This document shows positions 42,865 through 51,924 of a DNA stretch of 64,000 nucleotides, in pieces; the stretch's first letter is position 1; every line of letters begins with the position of its first letter. The DNA is from Caballeronia jiangsuensis (GTDB lineage Bacteria > Pseudomonadota > Gammaproteobacteria > Burkholderiales > Burkholderiaceae). The position numbers and the translations under genes are program-made. The notes below the pieces were generated by a model. The model saw only the letters and a list, made by a program, of their open reading frames with translations, ran no database searches and was not told the DNA's origin. Location: positions 160,773-224,772 of the forward strand of contig JFHF01000006.1 of the NCBI GenBank assembly GCA_000648925.1, read 5' to 3'.

Positions 42865-43767
42865 ATGCCTTCCACCGCCGTCACGCGCACGAGTCACCTG
42901 CCGCTAGCCAGCATCGGCTTCATCCTTGCTTCGATGCTGTGCTTCGCGATCGTCGACACGCTGGCCAAAGCGGTCGCGCTGCACTATCCGGCAAACGAGC
43001 TCACGTTCTTTCGCATGCTGTTCGGCCTCGTTCCGGCGATAGCCGCGTGCTGTGTCGGCGAACGATCGCTGATCGATCGCGTGAAGCGTCTCGACATCAA
43101 AGGGCAGACGTGGCGCGCGCTCACGCTGCTCGGCGCGTCCGGTTTCTTCTTCGCGGGTCTGCCTTATATGCCGCTCGGCGAGGCGGTGGCGATTGCGTAT
43201 TCGGAGACGCTGCTCGTCGTCGTGCTTGCACCGTTCATCCTGGGGGAACGGCTCACGGCTCGCTCGGCGGTGGCCGCGCTCATCGGCTTTATCGGCGTGC
43301 TGCTCGTCGTGCGTCCGGGTGGCGGCGAGTCGAACTGGCTCGGGCCGGTGTTGTTGCTGCTCAGCGCGTTGTGCGGCGCGCTCTCCATCATCCAGATCAA
43401 ACGCATTCGCCCCACCGACGATTCGCGCACCACGGTGCTGTTCTTCACGGCGGTGGGAACTGTCGTCAGCGCGAGCACGCTCCCCTTTAGCTGGAAGACG
43501 CCGATGCCCGACGCGCTCTTGCTCATGGCGCTCATCGGTGCATTGGCGACCGTCGGGCAGATTCTGATGACGGTCGCCTTCCGGCGCGCCGACGCCGGCA
43601 CGCTCGCGCCGTTCAACTACACGAGCATCGTGTGGGCGGCATTGTTCGCCTACATCGCGTGGGGCGAGATCATTACGCCGCTGTCGCTCGCGGGCATCGC
43701 GTTGATCGTCGGCAGTGCGATCGCCGTTGCGTGGCAGCGCAAGATTCCCGAAGGACCGATCGCGTGA
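42865..43767 (+). CDS. EamA/DMT-family transporter
   Basis: The 300-residue protein has ten predicted membrane helices in two EamA repeats (ASMLCFAIVDTLAKAVALHY at the start, SIVWAALFAYIAWGE in the second). Drug/metabolite transporters of this kind export amino acids, nucleosides or other small molecules. It follows nagE on the same strand after 106 bp but is probably independent. The convergent iron cluster ends 24 bp away. The substrate is unknown. Confidence 0.87.
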   Translation: MPSTAVTRTSHLPLASIGFILASMLCFAIVDTLAKAVALHYPANELTFFRMLFGLVPAIAACCVGERSLIDRVKRLDIKGQTWRALTLLGASGFFFAGLPYMPLGEAVAIAYSETLLVVVLAPFILGERLTARSAVAALIGFIGVLLVVRPGGGESNWLGPVLLLLSALCGALSIIQIKRIRPTDDSRTTVLFFTAVGTVVSASTLPFSWKTPMPDALLLMALIGALATVGQILMTVAFRRADAGTLAPFNYTSIVWAALFAYIAWGEIITPLSLAGIALIVGSAIAVAWQRKIPEGPIA

Positions 43768-43791
43768 ACGGGCCGGGCATTTTTCTGCACG

Positions 43792-44073
43792 TCACGCCGC
43801 GAAAAGCCGCTCATAAGCGATGAGTCCGCCATACACGAGCCCGGCCGCGAGACTCGTGCAGCCGCTATAGGCGACGAGGCCGAGCGCCCATCCTTCATTG
43901 CCGACGATGAAGCGCAACGCGAGCACGAGACCGCACCACCCCGCGATGCGAAACCCGCGCGATTGTCCGGCGCGAAGCTCGCGCCCGAACAAGGCCATCT
44001 GATGACGGTCCATCGAGACGGCCAGAAAAGCGAACGCGATCACGCAGAAAACGATGCTCAGGAGATGCGTCAT
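43792..44073 (-). CDS. DUF3325 membrane protein
   Basis: The 93-residue protein has three hydrophobic segments (VFCVIAFAFLAVSM, GWCGLVLALRFIVG, GLVAYSGCTSLAAGLVYGGL). It is typical of DUF3325 proteins found at the end of PepSY iron-uptake operons. Its ATG overlaps the stop of the PepSY gene by 4 bp. The function is unknown; an accessory to the PepSY reductase-like protein is likely. Confidence 0.82.
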   Translation of the reverse strand: MTHLLSIVFCVIAFAFLAVSMDRHQMALFGRELRAGQSRGFRIAGWCGLVLALRFIVGNEGWALGLVAYSGCTSLAAGLVYGGLIAYERLFAA

Positions 44074-45719
44074 GCGCTTTCCTTCTCGCGCTCGGGCATC
44101 GCAACGCGTGCGCCCGCGCCCTTGCCCGCGGGCATCACGCGCGGACGATGCCGAGCCACGCGCAATGCCAGGGCCGCATGCAGCGCGGCGAATGCCCACA
44201 TCATCAGATCGAAACCCGCAAAGACCCAATCGCCTTGCTCGATGCTGCGCCACAAAGGCCGATCGGTAGTCAATGCGTTGAGCACGGGCAGGAGCGCGAG
44301 CAGCGCCGTCGCGAGCCACAACGATTCGATCCACGCGCGCTTCGCCGGACGCACGAACGCATAGAGCAAGGTCGCGCCCCACACGGCGAAGAACACGTTG
44401 ATCTCGACGTTGTCGCGCGCGGCGATCCCGAGCGGCAGCAGACGATTGGCCCACAGAAAGCTCGTCATCGCGACGGAAAGCCCCGCGATGCTCGCGATAT
44501 TCAAACGCTCGACGATCAAGAAGCCGACATGAGGCCGCGCCGGATCGGGCAGTTTCTGACGGCGCTTGACTGTCCACATCACGAGTCCGGTGCCGACCAT
44601 CGCCGTGCCCGCGAGACTCACGATGAAGTACAGCCAGCGCAATTGCAGATCGCTGAAGCGTCCGAGATGCAGCGCATACAACACGCCGCGCGTTTCCGCC
44701 GCGCCGCCGACACTGTCCTTCACGTCGATGAGCTTGCCGGTCACGCCATCGAAGAGCATGTATTGCGGGCTCATCGATACGCGTGACGCCTCGCCGCGCG
44801 AGACGGCCACGCGCGCGGTGGTATCGCCGGGATTCGTGATCGTCACGCGGCCCACCTTGTCGCGGCCCCAGCGCGCCTGCGCTTCGCGCACCATCGCATC
44901 GACGGGCGCGAGCTCGGCCTTCTGTCCGGAAGGCTTGCCGGGCTGAATGAACGCGCTCAGTTGCGATGTCATCGCCTCGCGTTCGGCGGGCGTCCTGAAC
45001 GCGGTCTGCGCGCCCCACGGCATGTACATCGTCATCAACGTGACGAGACCTGTGTAGGTGATCATCGCGTGAAACGGCAAGCCGAACACCGATAGCGCGT
45101 TGTGCGCATCGAGCCACGAGCGCTGCCCCTTCCCCCATCGGAACGTGAAGAAATCGACGAAGATTTTTTTGTGCGTGATGACGCCGCTCACGATCGCGAC
45201 CAGCATGAACATCGCGCACAGTCCCGCGAACCAGCGGCCCCACAGCACCGGCATGTAAAAAAACTGAAAATGGAAGCGATAAAAAAATTCGCCGCCGAGC
45301 GTCTCGCGCGCGCTCGTGCGCTGGCCCGTTACCGGATCGAAGCTCGCCGATTCGAATGTGCGCTTGCCTGCCGCCGCACCCGGCGTGCGCCAGAACGAAC
45401 CGATGACGCTCGTGCGCTCGTCGGGCAAGTCGAAGCTCCATTGCGAACTGCCCGCGGCGATCGTGCCGAGCGTCGCGGTGACGCGTTGCGCGACGCGCGC
45501 GGCATCGGGCATGTCACGCTGATGCGGCTGCTCCGGCCGCATCCATTGCGACGTTTCGTCCTTGAAGTAGCTGACGGTGCCGGTCAGGAACATCGCGTAG
45601 AGAATCCAGCCGGCGAGCAGACCCGCCCACGTGTGCAGGTCGGACATGCTCTGGCGAATGCCGCGGGCTTTCGGTTCGGGATTGCGAGCGCGTTTCACGA
45701 GATGCGCCCTGCCGTCCAT
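44070..45719 (-). CDS. PepSY-associated membrane protein (siderophore-iron reductase type)
   Basis: The 549-residue protein begins with a basic stretch and the family start MSDLHTWAGLLAGWILYAMFLTG. Further helices and paired periplasmic PepSY-like regions follow (HNALSVFGLPFHAMITYTGL; LHLGRFSDLQLRWLYFIVSL). Relatives sit beside TonB-dependent siderophore receptors and are thought to reduce ferric siderophores at the inner membrane. The start at 45719 gives the normal family length and a 25 bp overlap with the DUF3649 gene. The frame is open further upstream without support. Confidence 0.88.
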   Translation of the reverse strand: MDGRAHLVKRARNPEPKARGIRQSMSDLHTWAGLLAGWILYAMFLTGTVSYFKDETSQWMRPEQPHQRDMPDAARVAQRVTATLGTIAAGSSQWSFDLPDERTSVIGSFWRTPGAAAGKRTFESASFDPVTGQRTSARETLGGEFFYRFHFQFFYMPVLWGRWFAGLCAMFMLVAIVSGVITHKKIFVDFFTFRWGKGQRSWLDAHNALSVFGLPFHAMITYTGLVTLMTMYMPWGAQTAFRTPAEREAMTSQLSAFIQPGKPSGQKAELAPVDAMVREAQARWGRDKVGRVTITNPGDTTARVAVSRGEASRVSMSPQYMLFDGVTGKLIDVKDSVGGAAETRGVLYALHLGRFSDLQLRWLYFIVSLAGTAMVGTGLVMWTVKRRQKLPDPARPHVGFLIVERLNIASIAGLSVAMTSFLWANRLLPLGIAARDNVEINVFFAVWGATLLYAFVRPAKRAWIESLWLATALLALLPVLNALTTDRPLWRSIEQGDWVFAGFDLMMWAFAALHAALALRVARHRPRVMPAGKGAGARVAMPEREKESA

Positions 45720-46018
45720 ACGCTCGACGCGGCCAGCAACAGCGGCACGGCGACGATCACGAGACCCGTCCACGCGCGCCTCGCGCTGCGAACCGCGAAC
45801 ACCCAGATCACCGCGCACGTGTAGACGATGAAGCTCGCGAGCATGCCGGTCAGCACGGCTTGCGGCTTGCTCATCGGCAGCGCAAGTGCTGCCACGCTCG
45901 CGAGTGCGGCGAGCGCGTAGCCGCCGAAGATAGCCGCGACGATTCGAGCGACGAGCGGGCCGTGCCTGACGATCGCGCTTATTGGTCGGATGCGCGTCGG
46001 CGCGTCTTGTGTTTCCAC
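45695..46018 (-). CDS. DUF3649 membrane protein
   Basis: The 107-residue protein has about three hydrophobic segments (AIFGGYALAALASVAALALP, then AVLTGMLASFIVYTCAVIWV and a C-terminal helix), as in DUF3649. The start is a GTG at 46018 with a weak ribosome site. It is the first gene of the DUF3649-PepSY-DUF3325 trio and lies 88 bp downstream of a Fur box. Its role is unknown but the context is iron uptake. Confidence 0.82.
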   Translation of the reverse strand: METQDAPTRIRPISAIVRHGPLVARIVAAIFGGYALAALASVAALALPMSKPQAVLTGMLASFIVYTCAVIWVFAVRSARRAWTGLVIVAVPLLLAASSVWTAGRIS

Positions 46019-46105
46019 TGATTGGTCTGCGAATGGTTTGGCCGGAGGAACGTGCGCATCGATCGATGCGGGAGCCGGCGCGCCTGAAGAAATGCCTGAC
46101 GTAAA

Positions 46106-46120
46106 TGATAATAATTATCA
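46106..46120 (-). promoter_or_regulatory. Fur box
   Basis: TGATAATAATTATCA is a perfect 7-1-7 inverted repeat and matches the core of the Fur consensus. It lies in an AT-rich patch upstream of the DUF3649 start, so iron repression of the trio is expected. Confidence 0.85.
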
Positions 46121-46236
46121 ATAACGCGGGGCAAGCTTGTCAAGCGACGCTTAAAACCAGGTGATATCGCGTGAAGACGACGCGATGCGCCTTTCGGCGC
46201 ACCGGGATATGGAAGATGAGCGGTGGCGGGACCGGC

Positions 46237-46488
46237 TTACTCTTCGCCGGTCACCCACTTTTTAGTGGCGTGATAGCCGCGCTTTGAAGTGTCCGCGATG
46301 GCGTGTCCGGCCGATTTCGCGCCGTCGCCGATCGCGTGCGCGGCATCGCGCGCTGCGTGGCCGGTCTGACGTCCCGCCGATTTGACGTCTTCCTTGAACT
46401 GATGCGCGCCCGATTCGACGCTCGCATACGCGAACGGGCAGAGCGCCATCAGCAAGGCCGGAACGATGAGCAAAGTCGTCTTTTTCAT
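46237..46488 (-). CDS. Small secreted protein with Ala/His/Lys-rich repeats
   Basis: The 83-residue protein has a signal peptide (MKKTTLLIVPALLMALCPFAYA). The amphipathic mature part contains repeated short units (GRQTGHAARDAAHAIGDGAK, then SAGHAIADTSKRGYHATK), resembling Burkholderiaceae 'KGG/GAH'-like small periplasmic proteins. The repeats suggest a long helix. No ribosome site is obvious. It stands alone between the iron cluster and a RibD-like gene. The function is unknown. Confidence 0.7.
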   Translation of the reverse strand: MKKTTLLIVPALLMALCPFAYASVESGAHQFKEDVKSAGRQTGHAARDAAHAIGDGAKSAGHAIADTSKRGYHATKKWVTGEE

Positions 46489-46607
46489 ATCGACGATTTT
46501 CGCACATCGCGATCATCGCGCGTAAGCGGCGCTCGCCTTCGCTCTCTCCGGCGGTACGGCGCTTGCGTCGCCGATGTATCGAAGTTCCTTCATGCCCGGA
46601 GTAGACC

Positions 46608-47288
46608 ATGCATATCGTCTGTCACATGATGTCGTCGATCGACGGCCGCAGCCTCACCGATAACTGGAATCTCGATTTCGCGTCGCCCATTTACGAGGAC
46701 ACCGCCGCGCGCTTCAAGGCCGATGCGTGGGCGTGCGGCCGCGTCACGATGCAGGAAATCTCGCACGGCAAGGATCGCGACTATCCACGCGGACTCGCGA
46801 AAAGCCCGATTCCGCGCACCGATCATTTCGCCAAACGCGATGCGAGCCAGTACGCGATTTCCATCGATCCGAAGGGGCGCGTCGCGTGGAAGAACAACAC
46901 GGCGCTCGACTCGCACATCGTCGAAGTGCTCGCCGAAAGCGTCGAGGACGACTACCTCGCCTATCTGCAATCGATCGGCGTGTCGTATGTGTTAGGTGGT
47001 AAGGACGATATCGAACTGGAGCGCGTCGTCGATGCGCTCGCACGCGAACTGAAGATCGGCAAGCTGATCGTCGAGGGCGGCGGCCATGTCTCGGGCGCGT
47101 TCGTGAATGCACAGCTCGCCGATGAAGTCAGCGTGCTCCTGATTCCGCTCGTCGATGGACGCGAAGCGCATACGTCATCATTCGAAGTCGCGATGGACAA
47201 GTGGCAAAGGCCCACTTATCTCAAGCTCGAATCGATCGAAAAACTGGAACACGACGTCGTCTGGCTGCGCTACACACGCAAGTCCTGA
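46608..47288 (+). CDS. RibD C-terminal-domain reductase (dihydrofolate reductase-like)
   Basis: The 226-residue protein is a single RibD_C/DHFR-like domain (MHIVCHMMSSIDGRSLTDNW at the start; KLIVEGGGHVSGAFVNAQLADE at the NADPH site). Stand-alone proteins of this kind are NADPH-dependent reductases of uncertain substrate, distinct from the bifunctional riboflavin enzyme. GGAG precedes the ATG. A hairpin CAAGCCGC/GCGGCTTG (47319-47341) follows the gene and may end its transcript. Confidence 0.82.
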   Translation: MHIVCHMMSSIDGRSLTDNWNLDFASPIYEDTAARFKADAWACGRVTMQEISHGKDRDYPRGLAKSPIPRTDHFAKRDASQYAISIDPKGRVAWKNNTALDSHIVEVLAESVEDDYLAYLQSIGVSYVLGGKDDIELERVVDALARELKIGKLIVEGGGHVSGAFVNAQLADEVSVLLIPLVDGREAHTSSFEVAMDKWQRPTYLKLESIEKLEHDVVWLRYTRKS

Positions 47289-47344
47289 CGTCTCGGGATT
47301 TACCCGCGCCGCGCTCGGCAAGCCGCTAAAAATGCGGCTTGCAT

Positions 47345-47353
47345 TGTTATAAT
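47345..47353 (+). promoter_or_regulatory. Extended -10 promoter of the DeoR-family gene
   Basis: TGT-TATAAT is an extended -10 element lying 80 bp before the start codon; no good -35 is visible. The same TGTTATAA string appears on the minus strand upstream of deoC (57910-57917). It could therefore double as a shared repressor site. Confidence 0.45.
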
Positions 47354-47432
47354 CCTTTCATCGAACGACCAAAACCTAACACAACTCGCGCGACACGCCG
47401 CCACCAAGAGCGCGCCTCGTCGCGCCACCCCG

Positions 47433-48155
47433 ATGGCCAAGAACGAACGCCTGCGCGCCCTTTCCGGTGCGCTCGAAAAACAGAGCGTCATGCGTCTGCG
47501 CGATGCGGCCGCATTGCTCGGCGTATCGGAGATGACGGTGCGCCGCGATATCGCCGCGCATCCCGGCCAGTTCACCTATCTCGGCGGCTATATCGTCAGC
47601 GCAGCCGATGTGCCCAACGCGGGCTACACCATCGAGGAAGAAAAGGATCATTTCGCGCAGGCGAAGGCGATCGCATCGAATCACGCGGCGCGTCTGCTCG
47701 TCGATAACGAAACCATCTTCATCGATTGCGGCACGACGCTGACGACGCTCGCGCGGCAGATTCCCACGGAGATGCATCTGACGGTCGTGTGCTATTCGCT
47801 CAATGTCGCGGAGATTTTGCGTCGCAAGCCGAATGTGCGCATGATCCTGCTCGGCGGCGTGTATGTGCCGTCGTCGGAATCGTTCGCCAGCGACGAGAGC
47901 GTCGAAACGCTGCGGCGCATGGGCATCAACAAGGCGTTCATGTCGGCGGGCGGTGTCGATGAAGCACGCGGCGTCACGTGCTGGAACTTTCATGAGGTCG
48001 CCATCAAGCAGGCCGCGATGGCGAGCGCGGTGGAACGGCATCTCGTCGTCGATGCGAGCAAGTTCGGCAAGGTGAAGGCGGTCCGGTTCTCGCAGATTTC
48101 GGAGTTCGATTCGGTGATCACGGAGCAAGGCCAGGCGCTTAAAAAACGCGCCTGA
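47433..48155 (+). CDS. DeoR-family transcriptional regulator
   Basis: The 240-residue protein has an N-terminal DeoR helix-turn-helix (MRLRDAAALLGVSEMTVRRD). The C-terminal sugar-phosphate sensor domain has the FIDCGTT motif and the late VDASKFGKVKA segment. Such repressors are released by phosphorylated sugars. It converges on an operon encoding a sugar ABC importer, kinase, mutarotase, ALDH and DeoC, and shares a terminator with it. Deoxyribose-5-phosphate would be the logical inducer, which is inferred from context. Confidence 0.9.
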   Translation: MAKNERLRALSGALEKQSVMRLRDAAALLGVSEMTVRRDIAAHPGQFTYLGGYIVSAADVPNAGYTIEEEKDHFAQAKAIASNHAARLLVDNETIFIDCGTTLTTLARQIPTEMHLTVVCYSLNVAEILRRKPNVRMILLGGVYVPSSESFASDESVETLRRMGINKAFMSAGGVDEARGVTCWNFHEVAIKQAAMASAVERHLVVDASKFGKVKAVRFSQISEFDSVITEQGQALKKRA

Positions 48156-48175
48156 TTCGTTCCGCTTAAAAACAG

Positions 48176-48209
48176 AAAGGCTCGTTCAGGATTTGAACGA
48201 GCCTTTTTT
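48176..48209. terminator. Bidirectional intrinsic terminator
   Basis: AAAGGCTCGTTC (48176-48187) pairs with GAACGAGCCTTT (48195-48206) around a 7-nt loop, followed by a T-run to 48209. The A-run on the other side makes it work for the converging ABC operon too. It ends both the DeoR gene and the long minus-strand operon. Confidence 0.9.
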
Positions 48210-48228
48210 GTTCCGCTTTTTTAGAACG

Positions 48229-49290
48229 TTACTGCCTGCGTCCCAGCGCGAACAACGTCCCCGCAACGAGAATGAACGCGCCGATGATCACCTTCTGCCA
48301 GGTGCTCGGCACGCCGACGAGAATCAGCACGCTATTGATGAGCGTCACCAGCACGACACCCAAAAGCGTGCCGACTACCGTTCCCGTGCCGCCCGTGATG
48401 CGCGCGCCGCCGAGAATCACGGCGGCGATCACGTCGAGTTCGGTGCCAACGAGATCGAACGGATTCGCAAGCCGGTTGGTCGATACATGCAGAATGCCCG
48501 CGACGCCGGCCAGCAAACCGGTATAGCCGAACACGAACAAATGAATCGCGCGCAGGTTGTAGCCGAGCCGTTCGGCGATGGCGAGCGAGCCGCCCATCGC
48601 ATAGACGCCGCGGCCCATCATCGTGCGATTGAGCAGCCACCATGTCACGACCGCCGCGATCACGAGCGCGAGCACGGAGACGGGCAGCACCGCGCGCAAG
48701 CCATCCGGCGTGTGATAGAAGAACAGCGGCAGGCGCCCGAACGTATCCATGCTATGCGGAATGTTCATGAAGAACTGCGTGCCGACGAAAGTCAGCAACA
48801 AGCCGCGATACAGGTATTGCGTGCCGATGGTGACGATCAGCGAAGGCGCCTTCAGCCGATGCACGAGCATCCCGTTGATCACGCCGAGCACCACGCCGCC
48901 GATCGCGCCCGCGAGCAGGATCAGCACGAACGGGCACTCGGGCCACCAAGCGAACACGGCTTTGGTGATCGAGTACATCGTCAGCGCGGCAATCGCCGTG
49001 AACGACACGTCGATGCCGCCCGACGCCAGCACGACGAGCGTGCCAAGCGCAAAGAGCGAGACCGTCGTCGCGGAATGCAGCAGGTCGAACAGCGTGGCGA
49101 ACTGGAAAAAGCGCGGGTTGATGCTGCCCACGACCAGACACGTCACCACGATCAGCCCGAGCGTGAACCACTCGGGATTGCGCATCAGTCGCGCGTACAG
49201 GTTGCCCTTGCGCACACGCGGCGCGATTTCGGCCGCGTGCTGCGGCATCGTCTCGCTTCCCGTGCGGCGGATGGATTCGCTCATGCTCAT
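48229..49290 (-). CDS. Sugar ABC transporter permease (RbsC/LsrC type)
   Basis: The 353-residue membrane protein has about 10 hydrophobic segments and the RbsC-type signature (GGIDVSFTAIAALTMYSI; GINGMLVHRLKAPSLIVTIGT split). It is the last gene of the deoC operon. Its start overlaps the ATPase stop by 4 bp (ATGA). A second permease of the same family is encoded at 51925-52968, so the channel is probably a heterodimer as in LsrC/LsrD. Confidence 0.9.
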   Translation of the reverse strand: MSMSESIRRTGSETMPQHAAEIAPRVRKGNLYARLMRNPEWFTLGLIVVTCLVVGSINPRFFQFATLFDLLHSATTVSLFALGTLVVLASGGIDVSFTAIAALTMYSITKAVFAWWPECPFVLILLAGAIGGVVLGVINGMLVHRLKAPSLIVTIGTQYLYRGLLLTFVGTQFFMNIPHSMDTFGRLPLFFYHTPDGLRAVLPVSVLALVIAAVVTWWLLNRTMMGRGVYAMGGSLAIAERLGYNLRAIHLFVFGYTGLLAGVAGILHVSTNRLANPFDLVGTELDVIAAVILGGARITGGTGTVVGTLLGVVLVTLINSVLILVGVPSTWQKVIIGAFILVAGTLFALGRRQ

Positions 49291-50816
49291 GCTGCCTCTG
49301 AAAGTAGCGCGTGATAAAGATCGGCCTCATTCAACCGGTCCGCGCGATATTCGTTCGCGACGCGGCCCTTCTTCATCATCAGAATGCGGTCGCAGTTCTG
49401 CAGCAACTCGGGCAAGTCGTCGCTGATCAGGATGATCCCGATGCCTTCCTTCGAAAGCCGCTGCATGATGCGATAAATGATGTCCTTCGATCCCACGTCG
49501 ACGCCGACCGTCGGTCCGTGCAGAATCAGCACGCGCGGATCGATGGCGAGCCAGCGGCCGATCAGCACGCGCTGCTGGTTGCCGCCCGAAAGCGATTGCA
49601 CGGGCTTGTCGACATCGGGTGTCGCGATCTGCAAGTCCTTCACGGTACGCTCGGCAAGCTCCTGCGCGCGCTTGCGGTCGATCTGGCCGAAGCGGTCGCG
49701 CAGGCTCGCGATCATCGCGGTCACGACATTGTCGCGAATCGGCTTGTCGAGAAAAAGCCCTTCGTTCAGGCGGTCTTCCGGCACATAGCCGATGCGCTGC
49801 GCTTTCGCATCCGCCGGCGAATGCAGACGCACGCGCATGCCGTCGAGCGTCACGGCGCCCATGTCGGCGGGCGCGACACCCGCAAGCGCACGCGCGAGTT
49901 CGTTGCGGCCCGAATCGAGCAGACCGGTCACGCCGAGAATTTCGCCCTTGTGCAGCTTGAACGACACATCGGCGAACTGGCCCTTGCGGCCGAGACCTTG
50001 CACATCGAGCACGACTTGCGATGCGCCTTCTTCCCCTTGCGCGCGATACCGCTCCGTCGACAGATGCTTGCCCGTCATGAGCTCGCTGATCTGCGCCTTC
50101 GTGTAGTTTTCGATCGGTCCCTGCGCCATCTTCTGGCCGTCGCGCAGCACGATCACTTCGCCGCCGATCGCATAACATTCGTCGAGCTTGTGACTCACGA
50201 ACAGCACGGCGACGCCATCCGCGCGCAAACGTGCGAGCACGGCGATGAGGTTATCGACTTCCTTCTGCGTGAGCGATGTCGTCGGCTCGTCCATGATGAC
50301 GAACTTCGCCTCGCTCGCAATGGCCCGCGCGATCGCGACGAGCTGACGCGTCGCGAGCGGCAACTGCTCGATGAGCGTCTTTTGGAAATCCGCGTCGCCC
50401 GGCAAGCCGACTGCTTCGAGCGCGCGCGCGGCGGTTTCGCCAAGCGCACGGCGATCGAAGGTGCGCGCGAGCTTGCCCGCATGTTCCGCGAGCTCGGAGG
50501 TCAGCGCGACATTCTCCGCGACGCTCATGTTCGGCAGCAGCGACAAGTCCTGATAGACCGTTTCGATGCCCGCCGAAAGCGATTCGAGCGGCGAGAGCTT
50601 CTTGTGACGCACGCCTTCGATCACGAGCTCGCCTTCATCGGGCGGCTGCGCGCCCGAAATGATCTTGATGAGCGTGCTCTTGCCGCAGCCGTTCTCGCCG
50701 AGCAAGTGATAAATCTGGCCGCGCTCGAACGCGAGGCTCACGCCGCGCAGCGCATAGACGCCGGTGAAGCGCTTGTGAATATCGACGACTTCGAGGAGCG
50801 GTGTCGTTGTGGTCAT
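49287..50816 (-). CDS. Sugar ABC transporter ATP-binding protein (RbsA type, two ABC domains)
   Basis: The 509-residue protein has two fused ABC domains. The first has Walker A GENGCGKST and Walker B FVIMDEPTTSL. The second has a degenerate Walker A (GLLDSGRNEL) but an intact signature LSGGNQQRVLIG. This asymmetry is normal for RbsA/MglA-type proteins. An upstream TTG in frame (50831) is less likely than the ATG at 50816. It powers import through the two adjacent permeases. Confidence 0.92.
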   Translation of the reverse strand: MTTTTPLLEVVDIHKRFTGVYALRGVSLAFERGQIYHLLGENGCGKSTLIKIISGAQPPDEGELVIEGVRHKKLSPLESLSAGIETVYQDLSLLPNMSVAENVALTSELAEHAGKLARTFDRRALGETAARALEAVGLPGDADFQKTLIEQLPLATRQLVAIARAIASEAKFVIMDEPTTSLTQKEVDNLIAVLARLRADGVAVLFVSHKLDECYAIGGEVIVLRDGQKMAQGPIENYTKAQISELMTGKHLSTERYRAQGEEGASQVVLDVQGLGRKGQFADVSFKLHKGEILGVTGLLDSGRNELARALAGVAPADMGAVTLDGMRVRLHSPADAKAQRIGYVPEDRLNEGLFLDKPIRDNVVTAMIASLRDRFGQIDRKRAQELAERTVKDLQIATPDVDKPVQSLSGGNQQRVLIGRWLAIDPRVLILHGPTVGVDVGSKDIIYRIMQRLSKEGIGIILISDDLPELLQNCDRILMMKKGRVANEYRADRLNEADLYHALLSEAA

Positions 50817-50869
50817 GTCTGTCCAGGGCAAGCGGCGCGCTCTTTTAAAAGCGCGCCGCGCGCGTCACA

Positions 50870-51874
50870 TCAGAAGTTGTATTGCTTGTAGTTCGTCTTG
50901 TCGACGTCGACCCAGCCGGTGCCGCGCACGATCACGCCCTTGCCCGGGCCTTTCGTCACGCTGACCTTGTTATAGCCGGTGATGCCGAGGTCCGCACCGT
51001 TCTGCACTTCCTTGCCGTCCACGAGCATCTGCGCGACCTTGTTCATCGCGAGACCGGCGAGCTTCGGATCCCAGAACGCGATGCCGTTGATCGCGCCGCT
51101 CTCCAGGAACTTGCCCGCTTCCGTCGGCAGGCCCGTGCCGTACACGCAGATCTTGCCGACCTTGCCTGCTTCCTCGACCGCGCGGCCGATGCCGATCACA
51201 TCCAGCGACGACGAACCCTGAAAGCCCGTCAGATCCGGATGCTTGCGCAGCACTTCCTTCGCGACCTGATACGCGCGTTCGCCGTCGTTATTGGTTTCGA
51301 GTTTCGGCTCGACGAGATCCATCTTCGGATACTTGGCCTTCGCGTTGCCGATGCCGCCATCGGCCCATTGAACCTGCGAGCGCGAACCGAGCGAGCCGAC
51401 CAGCACCGCCCATTTGCCCTGCTGCCCCATGCACTTCGAGAGGCGCTCGTTCAGGCCCGCGCCGTATGCGGTGTTGTCGAAGGCTTCGATATCGACCATC
51501 GTGTTCTTGGCGTTGTCCGCTTCATGCGTGACGACCTTGATGCCGCGATCCATCGCCTTCTTGAGCGCGGGTTCGAGCGTCGGCGGATCGTACGGCACCA
51601 CGGCAATCGCCGTGACCTTCTTCGCGATCAGGTCTTCGATGATCTTCAGTTGCTGCGCGGCGTCGGCGCGGCCCGGTCCCGTCTGATATGCGTTGATGTT
51701 CGGGTTCTCCTTGCCGAACTCCTTCACGCCCTCGTCCATGCGATTGAACCAGTTGATGCCGGTCACCTTCACGACCGTCACGATGGTTTCGTTCGTCGCG
51801 GCTTGCGCTGCCGCGATCGCGCCCGCTGCGAGTGCGATCGCCGTGAGCGCGGTGCCGAATCTGTTGAGCATCAT
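50870..51874 (-). CDS. Periplasmic sugar-binding protein (LsrB/RhaS-like)
   Basis: The 334-residue protein has a signal peptide (ending AAAQA) and a two-lobed type I periplasmic-binding fold (VVKVTGINWFNRMDEGVKEF; AIAVVPYDPPTLEPALKKAM). The pattern is that of the LsrB/rhamnose-binding branch. AAGGAG precedes the first of two adjacent ATGs. In this operon its ligand is probably deoxyribose or a related pentose, but AI-2-like or deoxysugar ligands are possible. Confidence 0.88.
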   Translation of the reverse strand: MMLNRFGTALTAIALAAGAIAAAQAATNETIVTVVKVTGINWFNRMDEGVKEFGKENPNINAYQTGPGRADAAQQLKIIEDLIAKKVTAIAVVPYDPPTLEPALKKAMDRGIKVVTHEADNAKNTMVDIEAFDNTAYGAGLNERLSKCMGQQGKWAVLVGSLGSRSQVQWADGGIGNAKAKYPKMDLVEPKLETNNDGERAYQVAKEVLRKHPDLTGFQGSSSLDVIGIGRAVEEAGKVGKICVYGTGLPTEAGKFLESGAINGIAFWDPKLAGLAMNKVAQMLVDGKEVQNGADLGITGYNKVSVTKGPGKGVIVRGTGWVDVDKTNYKQYNF

Positions 51875-51924
51875 TGCTTGTCTCCTTTATTTCGATTGGT
51901 CTCTTAGATGAATCACACGCAACA

